Translations under genes and position numbers: made by a program
Source: an uncultured Eubacteriales bacterium
GTDB taxonomy: Bacteria > Bacillota > Clostridia > Oscillospirales > Acutalibacteraceae
Direction of reading: 5' to 3'
NCBI GenBank assembly: GCA_910577755.1
Contig: CAJTNL010000004.1
Span: 1-64,000 of the forward strand
DNA length: 64,000 nt
Shown here: positions 8,721 to 17,174 of the stretch, in pieces
Layout: every line of letters starts with the position of its first letter
Position numbering within the stretch: the stretch's first letter is position 1
The notes under the pieces: model-generated
The model's database searches: none
What the model was told of the DNA's origin: nothing
What the model saw: the letters and a program-made list of their open reading frames with translations, nothing else

Positions 8721-11192
8721 CTATGACGGCGTATCATCTCTGACATAAAAGGTGACCGTGTCGGCAAAAATAGTTCCTCTTTTTGCCGTTTTGAGCATTG
8801 TAGCAGAGTCAGAAGGGAGTGTTGCAGTGCCAGTTTGCGATAACTCCAGTATTTGTCCTGTATTCGCACCGCTAGTAAAGGCAAACGTAGCTACAAGCAC
8901 ATTCGTGGCATTTTGAACATTAAGAGTTTGCCCATTACCCCATGCAATACTATAAGGAGCTTGTATGCTTGTCAATGCTGTACTACCTGAACGGGATAAA
9001 AGGTGGGCGTTGTTTGCTGAGGATGCTGTTATGGTAACATTTAGGTTATCGGGCAATTGTACCTCATTATCTGACACAAGCGATATCTCTATTGCCTGTG
9101 ACAAATTGTTCTCAGTAAAAATTATACCAGATGGAATCGACACCAAGTATTGACATTCTATTGTTGAATCTCCTTCCGATATCGCTGTGTATTTAAATGT
9201 AATCACATTCTTGCTTGCATCACTGGTTAACGTAAAGTCAATTGAGTATTGTTGTGGCCGATAACCATCAAAAATCTGATAAATCTCTGTCACAACAGCG
9301 TCGGTTGTATGTTTCACCCCGCTTTGACCCAATACTTTTAACTCATTCCCTTGATTGTCAACTTCAACATACCTAACTGAGTAAGACACCGGATTTGGCT
9401 TTGAATAATAAAATGTTATCACATTTTGAGTTTCGTCTTGATTCAGCGTAATGGTCTTACTGGTTTCATCAGGGTAATAATAGGGTTTTTGTGTGCTATT
9501 AGCCAAATTTAACTGGCTATTAGTTAGCGCTGCTACCGTTAAAGGATTACCAATTAAAGCCGTTCCTGTAGTTTCAGTTGCAAGTACTCTATTGGTACCC
9601 TGCTCCAGATATTTCACTGTATATCCCACTTCTACTTGGTTGCTGTACTTAGGATACAAATTATAATTTTTTGTAATTGGCAAAGAGAATGAAAAAGCTT
9701 TTTCTTGACCATTCTCATTGTAAAACCAGCCTTCAAACTTCTTGCCTGCTTGAATCGGAGCGCTCTGAACTGTGGCTATGCCGCCATACGTGATTGTCTG
9801 CGTATTGATTGGTGTGCCGCTAAGAGAACTGTTTGTGTAGGTTTTTACGGTATAAGACGGTTCTACCCATTTAGCATAAACGGTAATATTTCCATTTACT
9901 ACTATGTCCATAAGAGACACGCTATTTTGGAAATTCGGATCTAAAAACCAACCTGCAAATAGCGAACCTTCCGGCATATTGGCCGGTTTGGCCTTATTCG
10001 TCAGTCCATTTGCCCAGCCTCCAGTTGATCCCGTTACATTTCCTATTATACCTTGATTTCTAAGAGGATCAAGGTCACTTCCAGTAAGATGAGCCCCGTA
10101 TGATATACCATTTACTGAGTATGTTTTCTCGCCACTTACAATATAAGCGGTGTAGTTAGAATTTCGAGTATATTCATAGGTCGCATTATTTATAACTAGA
10201 TCTCTCCCACCCGAATTTTTCAAATCATTTCCAGTTAAAGTTACAGCACTTCCATCATCAGACCACCAACCCTGGTATTTGCTCCAATCATAACCACTAA
10301 AAGTATATAGCGAACCTGGGCTATAATAACGATAGGTACCAGGTAACAAGTGAGTTTCTCTCTTCTCTTCAACGCCATTTGCATTACGCCAAACAATGTA
10401 GTATGGGGTGTTACTGCTTCCACTAACAGCAATAGGGGTCGCATAATATGTGGCACTCCTGTCAAACATCATATAAAAATCCATGGTAAAGGAAAATGGG
10501 AGTCCAAGATTTGGGTAGTCTGCCCATGCAAAATCCCCTATTTCAGATTGCACCAAATTTCTTATCGCATTATATCGCAATGAAATATCCTGTCCAACCT
10601 TTGCCGTAATTGTACCATATGTTTTTGTATCACGATGATCACGAAATGTATATGTGGCAGTTTTTCTTTTTAAATAAACATTTAATACATTCTGAGAAGC
10701 ATCTGCCTGAATTGTAATAGGACGAGTCTGACTCTGATTATATGAAGGATTATTATAATAAAATGAAGTATCATAATCACTGAGATTTACACCACTGTTT
10801 GCCAAGGCATTTTTTACAGATTGTTCATTAGCGCCAATCTGACTGCCAACTGTTTGCGCAAACGTCGTAATGTGTAAAATATCAAATCCATCGTTATTAG
10901 CCTCTTGACCATAATAGCGGACAGTCACAGTTGAAGAAGCATTTTGCGTCCAACTCGCTGTAAAAACAATATTCTCTGTTACCGTTGCCCGACCGCCTGT
11001 CAGATAGCTACTAAGCCATCGATTCGCATCTCTATTAAACCAGCCGCCAAAGGTATAGCCGGATTTGGTTGGATCAGTACTAGGTCTCGTATAAGTAGAT
11101 CCATATTTTGCATAAATTTGTTCAGGATCACCTATGCCTCCATCAACATCAAATATGATAGTATAATAATTGCGCACATAATAAACATCCAC
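8721..11192 (-). CDS. Large repeat surface protein, C-terminal 823 residues (InlB/MucBP-type repeats), frameshifted from its start
   Basis: This frame holds most of a cell-surface or secreted protein. It contains Listeria-Bacteroides (InlB B-type, Flg_new) repeats, seen as YTIIFDVDGGIGDPEQIYA with KSGYTFGGWFNR, and again as GSLFAGWFLDPNF and GKKFEGWFYNENG. Near the middle are MucBP-like repeats (YTVKYLEQGTNRVLATETTG, SYSVRYVEVDNQGNELKVLG). The C-terminal 140 residues are a beta-rich domain without LPXTG or SLH anchor. The real start lies in the frame at 11228-11764: the sequence between reads through as PTTGFSCLGIRQTEIASDG if one C is removed from a C4 run. Such repeat proteins are usually adhesins; attachment target is unknown. 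Confidence 0.75.
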   Translation of the reverse strand: MDVYYVRNYYTIIFDVDGGIGDPEQIYAKYGSTYTRPSTDPTKSGYTFGGWFNRDANRWLSSYLTGGRATVTENIVFTASWTQNASSTVTVRYYGQEANNDGFDILHITTFAQTVGSQIGANEQSVKNALANSGVNLSDYDTSFYYNNPSYNQSQTRPITIQADASQNVLNVYLKRKTATYTFRDHRDTKTYGTITAKVGQDISLRYNAIRNLVQSEIGDFAWADYPNLGLPFSFTMDFYMMFDRSATYYATPIAVSGSSNTPYYIVWRNANGVEEKRETHLLPGTYRYYSPGSLYTFSGYDWSKYQGWWSDDGSAVTLTGNDLKNSGGRDLVINNATYEYTRNSNYTAYIVSGEKTYSVNGISYGAHLTGSDLDPLRNQGIIGNVTGSTGGWANGLTNKAKPANMPEGSLFAGWFLDPNFQNSVSLMDIVVNGNITVYAKWVEPSYTVKTYTNSSLSGTPINTQTITYGGIATVQSAPIQAGKKFEGWFYNENGQEKAFSFSLPITKNYNLYPKYSNQVEVGYTVKYLEQGTNRVLATETTGTALIGNPLTVAALTNSQLNLANSTQKPYYYPDETSKTITLNQDETQNVITFYYSKPNPVSYSVRYVEVDNQGNELKVLGQSGVKHTTDAVVTEIYQIFDGYRPQQYSIDFTLTSDASKNVITFKYTAISEGDSTIECQYLVSIPSGIIFTENNLSQAIEISLVSDNEVQLPDNLNVTITASSANNAHLLSRSGSTALTSIQAPYSIAWGNGQTLNVQNATNVLVATFAFTSGANTGQILELSQTGTATLPSDSATMLKTAKRGTIFADTVTFYVRDDTPS

Positions 11193-11227
11193 AACTGTGC
11201 TGCCGTCGCTGGCAATTTCAGTCTGTC

Positions 11228-11764
11228 TTATACCAAGGCAGGAAAAACCTGTTGTAGGGGTTCCTCAGCCGCCGTCATTGTACCTACTTTGCCCATTTTT
11301 GTTTCGGTTACAACCGGCTTGTCGGCATCATAATTATCATTATTGATATTTTGATAGTGATGCTTAACTGTGTATCTTTGCTGACTTGCTGTGTAATACA
11401 GCACAACATTTATATCTTCCCGAATATCCGTAATAGTAATCTGCACCTGCTGATTAGCGGTATCAACTGTAATTCCTTTTTCAGCGGCAGCCGTTATACT
11501 GTCGGCGCTAACGGTAAAACCGGACTTCTCTACCAAATTAATTGTCTTTGTAAAGCTTCTACCCTCTTTAAGCTTCATCGTATAGGGCTGCGCTACCATA
11601 CTCCCGCTATCTTCATAAACATAGTTGATGGTAACTGTGTGAATCACAGCAGTCGCTGCTTCCACTGCAAAAATCCACAAACTAACAGGAACAGAAACAA
11701 TAATCATGGCAGTAATTATAAAACTTGCCGTGAATTTCATCAAAAAATTTTTACTCTTTCCCAA
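11228..11764 (-). CDS. N-terminal part of the same surface protein (signal peptide and first beta domains)
   Basis: A 178-residue frame starting MGKSKNFLMKFTASFIITAM with a Sec signal peptide (hydrophobic to about residue 36, AVEAAT cleavage region). After this come beta-type repeats (TVTINYVYEDSGSMVAQPYT; QRYTVKHHYQNINNDNYDAD). It closes at TAA soon after the run GGGG at 11257-11260 (plus strand). Deleting one base there joins it without a gap to the 823-residue frame at 8721-11192, giving a protein of about 1,010 residues. As written, the cell would make only this short secreted fragment. Either the gene is off by homopolymer change or the base call is wrong. Confidence 0.75.
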   Translation of the reverse strand: MGKSKNFLMKFTASFIITAMIIVSVPVSLWIFAVEAATAVIHTVTINYVYEDSGSMVAQPYTMKLKEGRSFTKTINLVEKSGFTVSADSITAAAEKGITVDTANQQVQITITDIREDINVVLYYTASQQRYTVKHHYQNINNDNYDADKPVVTETKMGKVGTMTAAEEPLQQVFPALV

Positions 11765-11818
11765 AGTATAATACTCCTTTCAACACAAATTCAAATTTTT
11801 TTCATATATTAGAATCTT

Positions 11819-11860
11819 TTATTCTACTATTTATTATTAATATAATAAATAGTAGAATAA
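11819..11860. repeat. Perfect 18-bp inverted repeat upstream of the surface-protein gene
   Basis: Arms 11819-11836 and 11843-11860 (TTATTCTACTATTTATTA and its exact complement) with loop TTAATA. It lies about 55 bases upstream of the start at 11764, in the likely 5' leader or promoter. It may be an operator, a leader hairpin or a miniature element end. Confidence 0.8.
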
Positions 11861-11864
11861 AAAT

Positions 11865-11943
11865 TTGTCAATATATTTTCAGTACCTATATTTGTCAATA
11901 TATTTTCAGTACCTATATTTGTCAATATATTTTCAGTACCTAT
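11865..11943. repeat. Three tandem copies of a 27-bp unit
   Basis: The unit TTGTCAATATATTTTCAGTA plus CCTATAT occurs at 11865-11891, 11892-11918 and 11919-11943 (last copy two bases short), with no mismatches. It abuts the inverted repeat at 11819-11860, upstream of the surface-protein gene. Copy number could vary and tune expression. Confidence 0.9.
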
Positions 11944-12034
11944 CACTTAAAAAATGTAACTATTTTTTTACTTACTGCAACACTGCGTATTTAGAAGATT
12001 TTTCAAAAACTGCTCCATTTTCATTGTGAAAATC

Positions 12035-12913
12035 CTATACAAGATTGGAATTTGAGCTGATAGAAAGCAGATGGTTCATTTCAATCTCTACAGTCTCTCT
12101 GAGCTTATGTACAGTTTTACGGTGCGTACCGCAGTCTTTAGGATATACAGCAGTCCCTACCGTAATAGTAACGCATGATTTTCTACCCAAAAGCTTCCAT
12201 AATCCCTTTGATTCTCTCTGTGTTATTACAACTGGAAGCACCGGTGCATCAGCGTCAACTGCAATAGCAAAAGCGCCGTCACTAAATTTACGTAAATGCT
12301 CACAATATAATTCAATGCCGCCCTCCGGGTATACGCCTACCACTCTGCCTTTTTTTACAGCATCGGTCATTTCATTCATAAAGTTACGCAAACCTTTTAT
12401 AGTTGTGTTAATAGGCACACAATCAAAAAAGCGAATTGCCGGACCAACAAAGGGAATTTTAAAATTCCCTTCCATAGAAGTATACACCATTTTTCTTGGT
12501 GAAACTAAGGTGCCCATCCATGTGCAATCCATAGGATGTATATGGTTACAAGTCACCACAAAGCCTCTTTGTTTTTTACTCAGCTCTTTAATCTTCTTTC
12601 TACCTACATACTTAAGCCCAAAATACAACTTATTCATAAGAATTAACAGAGGAATTGCAAGACCAAAGTAAACAAGAAAGCCCAAAACACGGCGAAAAAC
12701 ACTGGTAGGCAATAACCGGTCTGTTTTCTCTGTATGCTTAACAGAAAACCTTTCCTCTGTTTCAAGCGGATACTGATAAAATTCGGACGACGTCCCCTCA
12801 CAGACTACCGATCCTTTATCATGAAAAGCGGTCTCGGGTGTAACAGAAGAAAAAACCGCCTGCTCCTCTTCATTAAGCGCCTCTGACAGTGTAATATTGC
12901 GACTATCTACCAT
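12035..12913 (-). CDS. 1-acyl-sn-glycerol-3-phosphate acyltransferase family protein (PlsC-like)
   Basis: The enzyme should transfer an acyl chain to a lysophospholipid at the inner membrane. The PlsC core has the catalytic HX4D motif in NHIHPMD, a lipid-binding block EGNFKIPFVGPAIRFFDCVP, and YPEGGIELYCEHLRKFSDGA. A hydrophobic segment (VLGFLVYFGLAIPLLILMNK) precedes it. The first 60 residues are an acidic extension not needed by the family. Two ATGs lie close together; AAGGAG inside the preceding gene is 7 bases from the second (12913), which I prefer to 12919. The gene overlaps the end of the GT4 gene by 11 bases, so the two are translationally coupled. Together they suggest a glycolipid or lipid-remodelling role, an inference. 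Confidence 0.85.
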   Translation of the reverse strand: MVDSRNITLSEALNEEEQAVFSSVTPETAFHDKGSVVCEGTSSEFYQYPLETEERFSVKHTEKTDRLLPTSVFRRVLGFLVYFGLAIPLLILMNKLYFGLKYVGRKKIKELSKKQRGFVVTCNHIHPMDCTWMGTLVSPRKMVYTSMEGNFKIPFVGPAIRFFDCVPINTTIKGLRNFMNEMTDAVKKGRVVGVYPEGGIELYCEHLRKFSDGAFAIAVDADAPVLPVVITQRESKGLWKLLGRKSCVTITVGTAVYPKDCGTHRKTVHKLRETVEIEMNHLLSISSNSNLV

Positions 12914-14042
12914 AACCATTCTCCTTAAAGTCGTTTATTGCATCGTGGAACATAATCTCCGCCTGCTTTACAGATTCCGATACACGATACGTATTTCCCT
13001 GCATCGCATATTTAGTTGACATAACCGCTTTTACTTCAGGATGTTCAATCCAATAGTCAATTTTCTTTGCTAAATCATCAGGATTATCCACCTCAAACAA
13101 ACTTCTGTCATCCAACGCAAATTGTACTGTTGCCGATTTAGGAGAATTACATATCACAGGCACAAGTCCGCAGGAAAATGCCTCCATGCAAGCAATCGCT
13201 TCAATTTCAACATATGCCGCATGTACATATAAATCACAGGAGTTAATCAACGTAATCAACTCCTGTTTAGAGTAGAAGCCAAATATAGGAGGATTTTTCA
13301 TTTTTTCCCCCTGCTTGCGCAAAGCCTTCTCACACGGACCGCTTCCTGCAAGATACACCTGAATTTGGTTAGCATATTTAGAACGCTGTACCGCCTTTAG
13401 CAAAATATGCTGTTTTTTTTCATAAGAAAGCCTGCCAATCATTAAAATATTAAACTTGTCAGGATCTGTCACTTTCTCCACCTGCATAGGTCGAAAACAG
13501 TCTTCAACACCGTTGCTGATAACATATAACTTCTGCTTATATCCATGCTTACGCAACTCACCGGCAATAAAATGCGAAGGGCAATGAATATGGCGAAAAC
13601 TCTTATAAAAATACCGATGCAAAAAACGGTAAATACCTACAGACATGGGCTCTAATTTCTCGCAATGAATATTATATGTAATATTTTCCGGCTGCAAATG
13701 AAAGGCTGCTGAAATGGGAATCTTCATTTGCCGTGCAATTTTAGCCCCCTTGCGCTCAAAAGGTAACGGCAACAAAAAATGTATGATATCTGCCCCTTTA
13801 AAAGCTTTACGGAAAACCTTTTCATCGGGAGTTGCAAAACAAAAGCCGTTTTTGTGGCTTATTTTAGTAATGAAGCGATAGGTTGCCTCCGGCACGCCAA
13901 ACATATCTTTACCAGATTCTCCGATGGCGACAACCCGTACTTGATGCCCTCTCCGCTTGAGCATCTCAGCAAAACGGCGGGCAGTCATAGTGGTTCCGTT
14001 ATTCACTTGATCAAACATATCAACTACAAGAACAATTCTCAA
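12903..14042 (-). CDS. Glycosyltransferase family 4 (GT-B fold)
   Basis: About 379 residues. The N-terminal half starts LRIVLVVDMFDQVNNGTTMT, the usual acceptor-domain opening with a Gly-rich loop. The C-terminal GT1_4 domain shows ILMIGRLSYEKKQHILLKAV, YLAGSGPCEKALRKQ and the EX7E-type nucleotide-sugar block VEIEAIACMEAFSCGLVPVI. I place the start at TTG 14042 because GGAGG lies exactly six bases upstream; a longer in-frame ATG at 14114 has no ribosome site and adds residues the family lacks. It overlaps the PlsC-like gene, suggesting that the product is a membrane glycolipid such as a glycosyl-diacylglycerol. Donor and acceptor are unknown. Confidence 0.88.
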   Translation of the reverse strand: MRIVLVVDMFDQVNNGTTMTARRFAEMLKRRGHQVRVVAIGESGKDMFGVPEATYRFITKISHKNGFCFATPDEKVFRKAFKGADIIHFLLPLPFERKGAKIARQMKIPISAAFHLQPENITYNIHCEKLEPMSVGIYRFLHRYFYKSFRHIHCPSHFIAGELRKHGYKQKLYVISNGVEDCFRPMQVEKVTDPDKFNILMIGRLSYEKKQHILLKAVQRSKYANQIQVYLAGSGPCEKALRKQGEKMKNPPIFGFYSKQELITLINSCDLYVHAAYVEIEAIACMEAFSCGLVPVICNSPKSATVQFALDDRSLFEVDNPDDLAKKIDYWIEHPEVKAVMSTKYAMQGNTYRVSESVKQAEIMFHDAINDFKENGYGR

Positions 14043-14208
14043 GTCAAACCTCCAACTAACTTCTATCAGATATTTGCTGAAAGGCCGGCCCTTCGGCAAA
14101 TATCTATATTTCAAGCTAACTGTAACTTATTTCTAAATTTTTAACAAAGTATTATATAATCATACATAATTATTTAAAATCAGTCAATATATCTTGCTGG
14201 TATTACGC

Positions 14209-15162
14209 TTATTTTGCCACATTATTTTGTATATTGCCTTGTAAAAAGCTTTTAATATTCTCAGCGGCAATTTGTATCAATCTGTTTCTTGCATCCTTAG
14301 AAGCCCACGCAATATGGGGTGTAATTACGCAATTTTTTGCTGTCAATAATGGATTATCCGCTTTTGGCGGTTCAACTGATAGTACATCTAACGCAGCCGC
14401 ACATAATTGATTACCGTTCAAAGCATCCGCCAAAGCCTGCTCATCAATGATTTGTCCGCGGGCTGTGTTAATTAAAATGGCTGAAGGCTTGACGAGTGCC
14501 AATGTTTCTTTGTTAATCATACGTTCTGTATCTGGAGTGAGCGGACAATGAATCGTAATAGCATCGCTTTCACGCAGCAGCTCCTCCCGACTAACCTGAC
14601 GGCATCCTTGAGGCATTTCTTTTTTTGAACGGCTGCTGACCAGTACGTTCATCTGTAATGCTTGGGCAATTTGTGCAACTGCCCGGCCAATATTACCAAA
14701 ACCAATAATCCCCAATGTACTGCCAGCAACATCAATCAAATCGGAATTCCAATAGCAGAAATGACGGCTGTTGACCCAATCTCCCTGATGTACGCTTTGA
14801 TTATGTTGTGCAATATGATTGGTAATATGAAACAGCATAGCAAAGGTAAACTGAGCGACCGCCGATGTACAATAAGTTGGTACGTTGCAAACAGGAATCC
14901 CCCGTGTATATGCCGCCTGACAGTCAATAACATTAAAGCCGGTTGAAAGAGTTCCAATATATTGCAGTTTTGGTAAATTCAAAATGGTGTGGGCCGTTAA
15001 TACCGTTTTATTGGTGATTAAAATTTCTGCATCTTTGGCACGGTCTATAATTTCTTCCGGTTTTGTAAATTCGTAAACCATGACATCTCCAAGAGCCTCA
15101 ATAGGCGCCCAACTCACATCACCTGGATTAGTAGTGTAACCGTCTAAAATACATATACGCAA
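14209..15162 (-). CDS. D-isomer-specific 2-hydroxyacid dehydrogenase (hydroxypyruvate/glycerate type)
   Basis: About 317 residues, the usual size. It should reduce a 2-keto acid with NAD(P)H. The Rossmann motif is GIIGFGNIGRAVAQIA. Catalytic residues expected in the family are seen as the Arg in INTARGQIIDEQAL, the Glu near LDVLSVEPPKADN and the His in ITPHIAWASKDARNR. The TTG at 15162 is chosen because GGAGG precedes it by seven bases; the longer frame to 15243 has no ribosome site. The gene is divergent from the hexapeptide-repeat gene at 15377, with a shared promoter region of about 215 bases. Substrate cannot be fixed; hydroxypyruvate or glyoxylate is likely from the overall sequence. Confidence 0.9.
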   Translation of the reverse strand: MRICILDGYTTNPGDVSWAPIEALGDVMVYEFTKPEEIIDRAKDAEILITNKTVLTAHTILNLPKLQYIGTLSTGFNVIDCQAAYTRGIPVCNVPTYCTSAVAQFTFAMLFHITNHIAQHNQSVHQGDWVNSRHFCYWNSDLIDVAGSTLGIIGFGNIGRAVAQIAQALQMNVLVSSRSKKEMPQGCRQVSREELLRESDAITIHCPLTPDTERMINKETLALVKPSAILINTARGQIIDEQALADALNGNQLCAAALDVLSVEPPKADNPLLTAKNCVITPHIAWASKDARNRLIQIAAENIKSFLQGNIQNNVAK

Positions 15163-15376
15163 AATAGATCCTCCATACTCTGTAAATTTTAATATTTTTC
15201 TACTATTTGTATTGATTATACCATAAAAAATATAGTATAGCAATTTGAAACTATCGGAAAATCTACCTGTTTCGTCATTGACCGTTGTCCCATTTCAAAA
15301 TATAATAATAAATAATCTACAAACAGATACTTTATACCGGAATTTAAAAAATCAACATGAGAAAGGAAGTTTGATC

Positions 15377-16054
15377 TTGAAATCAGTCATTGAAACAACT
15401 CATCTTCTGAATTTAAATGAAACAGCCGCCGCTGCACTGTTAAGACACTGTACCTATCCGTGGGAGGCGCTGCCTTCTATTGGCAGCTTTATTAAAGAAT
15501 TTGGCAAAACATTGCCTAAAGAAGATTATGAGCAACGCCAAGAAAATATCTGGATCGCCCGCTCTGCAAAAATATTTCCCTCGGCATATCTTGCAGGTCC
15601 TCTGATCATCGGCCCAGATACCGAAGTGCGACACTGCGCATTTATCCGCGGCAACGCTTTGATTGGCGCAAACTGTGTCGTAGGCAATTCCACAGAATTA
15701 AAAAATATCATTTTGTTCAATAACGTACAGGTTCCTCATTACAATTACGTAGGCGATTCCATTTTAGGCTACAAAGCGCATATGGGCGCAGGATCTATTA
15801 CCTCTAATGTGAAATCAGACAAATCTTTAGTAGCCGTCAACTGTTGCGGGGAAAAAATAGAAACAGGGTTAAAAAAATTCGGCGCCATTTTGGGAGATTA
15901 TGCTGAAATTGGTTGCAATTCTGTGTTAAACCCCGGTTCAATTATCGGATCAGGCACGCATATTTATCCTCTTTCCATGGTACGGGGGATTATACCTCCA
16001 CAGCATATTTACAAATCTGCAAAAGAAATTATTCCGAAAAAAGACCAGCTATAA
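15377..16054 (+). CDS. Left-handed beta-helix (hexapeptide repeat) protein, GlmU-like acyltransferase fold
   Basis: A 225-residue protein resembling the C-terminal half of GlmU-type sugar nucleotidyl/acetyltransferases, without the nucleotidyltransferase half. A short helical N-terminus (TYPWEALPSIGSFIKEFG) leads to hexapeptide turns: IWIARSAKIFPSAYLAGPLI, VRHCAFIRGNALIGANCVVG, NSTELKNIILFNNVQVPHYN and YVGDSILGYKAHMGAGSITS. Such stand-alone proteins are annotated as UDP-N-acetylglucosamine pyrophosphorylase-related, but their reaction is unproved. TTG at 15377 is preferred since GAAAGGAAG ends seven bases before it; the longer upstream frame lacks a site. Confidence 0.8.
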   Translation: MKSVIETTHLLNLNETAAAALLRHCTYPWEALPSIGSFIKEFGKTLPKEDYEQRQENIWIARSAKIFPSAYLAGPLIIGPDTEVRHCAFIRGNALIGANCVVGNSTELKNIILFNNVQVPHYNYVGDSILGYKAHMGAGSITSNVKSDKSLVAVNCCGEKIETGLKKFGAILGDYAEIGCNSVLNPGSIIGSGTHIYPLSMVRGIIPPQHIYKSAKEIIPKKDQL

Positions 16055-16135
16055 AAACGTAGTTTTTCTCTTCCTTTTTTTCACAGTATTCTGTATAATG
16101 TAAGCAAATTATTACAATCGAAAGGCAGACATTGT

Positions 16136-17008
16136 ATGACAAAACAGAAAAAAGTTGCCGTAATCGGCAATATATCCAGCTTTGATAAATGTTCCATCAC
16201 CACCGCTCTGCCTATTTTCGCAGCTAGCGGCGGTATTGAGACTTATCCGCTGCTGACCGCTATCGTCGCCTCCCGCGACAATGATATTGATAGTCCCGAC
16301 TACTGCGATTTAACCAACAATATGCCCACCGTAGCAGAGTACTGGCGTTCCCAAAAACTGAAGCTGGACGGTTTACTCTGCGGATTTTTAGGATCTCCGG
16401 AACAGGCAAACGTAGTGGCCGATATTTTTACACACTGTAAAGCACAACCCTCGCTGGCTCTATTAGACCCTATTATGGGTGACCATGGACAAATGTATGG
16501 CTCTATCTCCAAAGAAATGGTCAGCGCAATCGGCAAGCTATGCCAAAAAGCAGATATCATTGTACCTAATGTAACTGAAGCTTGTCTAATTTTAGGAGAG
16601 CCTTACAAACCCGGGCCTTACACCAGAGAATATATTCAAAGTTTATTGATACGATTAAGCAATCTGGGTCCGCGTCTTGTGGTAATTACCGGCGTGTGGT
16701 TCAGCAAATTTCTGGCAGGCGCTGCGGGTTACAATACAGTGGACGGCAGCTTCACCTATGCTTTTTCAGGTCGTATCAAAGGCGAATATAAAGGCGTAGG
16801 CGATGTATTTAATAGCGTGCTGTTAAGCAGTTTGCTGCATAGTATGAAGTTTCGAAACGCATTGCAGTTTGCAGTAGACTTTACCCACAAAAGTATTGTA
16901 ACGCAAACCCAAGTTGAAAATAAGTCTGATGATTCATTTTCATACGGCATTGACTTTGAAATGAATCTACCATGGATTATTCAGACCTTCAACGCTGATA
17001 AACCATGA
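16136..17008 (+). CDS. Pyridoxamine/pyridoxal kinase (PfkB-like fold)
   Basis: A 290-residue vitamin B6 kinase that should phosphorylate pyridoxal or pyridoxamine with ATP. The start VAVIGNISSFDKCSITTALP is characteristic of the family (usually DLSCFGKCSLT). The middle holds LLDPIMGDHGQMYGSI, and IIVPNVTEACLILGE matches the conserved PNxTEA segment. The C-terminal active site carries GVGDVFNSVLLSSLL (family GxGDxF, catalytic Asp). It has an AAAGGC ribosome site and is followed by 166 bases before the FHA-FtsW gene. Confidence in the family is high; the preferred vitamer is not known. Confidence 0.87.
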   Translation: MTKQKKVAVIGNISSFDKCSITTALPIFAASGGIETYPLLTAIVASRDNDIDSPDYCDLTNNMPTVAEYWRSQKLKLDGLLCGFLGSPEQANVVADIFTHCKAQPSLALLDPIMGDHGQMYGSISKEMVSAIGKLCQKADIIVPNVTEACLILGEPYKPGPYTREYIQSLLIRLSNLGPRLVVITGVWFSKFLAGAAGYNTVDGSFTYAFSGRIKGEYKGVGDVFNSVLLSSLLHSMKFRNALQFAVDFTHKSIVTQTQVENKSDDSFSYGIDFEMNLPWIIQTFNADKP

Positions 17009-17174
17009 CGCAAACCAACTGTAAAGCATTTATGCATAACATGAAGAAAAAGGAGGAAAGCATTTACAGATTTAAAAAAATACGCTATAATAAAATGGCA
17101 TTTTATTCTTGATAAAATGTTTATAAATATAGTATGATATATCATATTATACCGCAAAGGAGGCTTTTCATTGT

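Noticed and set aside
11865..11943. CRISPR-like array
   Set aside because: The three 27-bp units are head-to-tail without spacers, so it is a tandem repeat.
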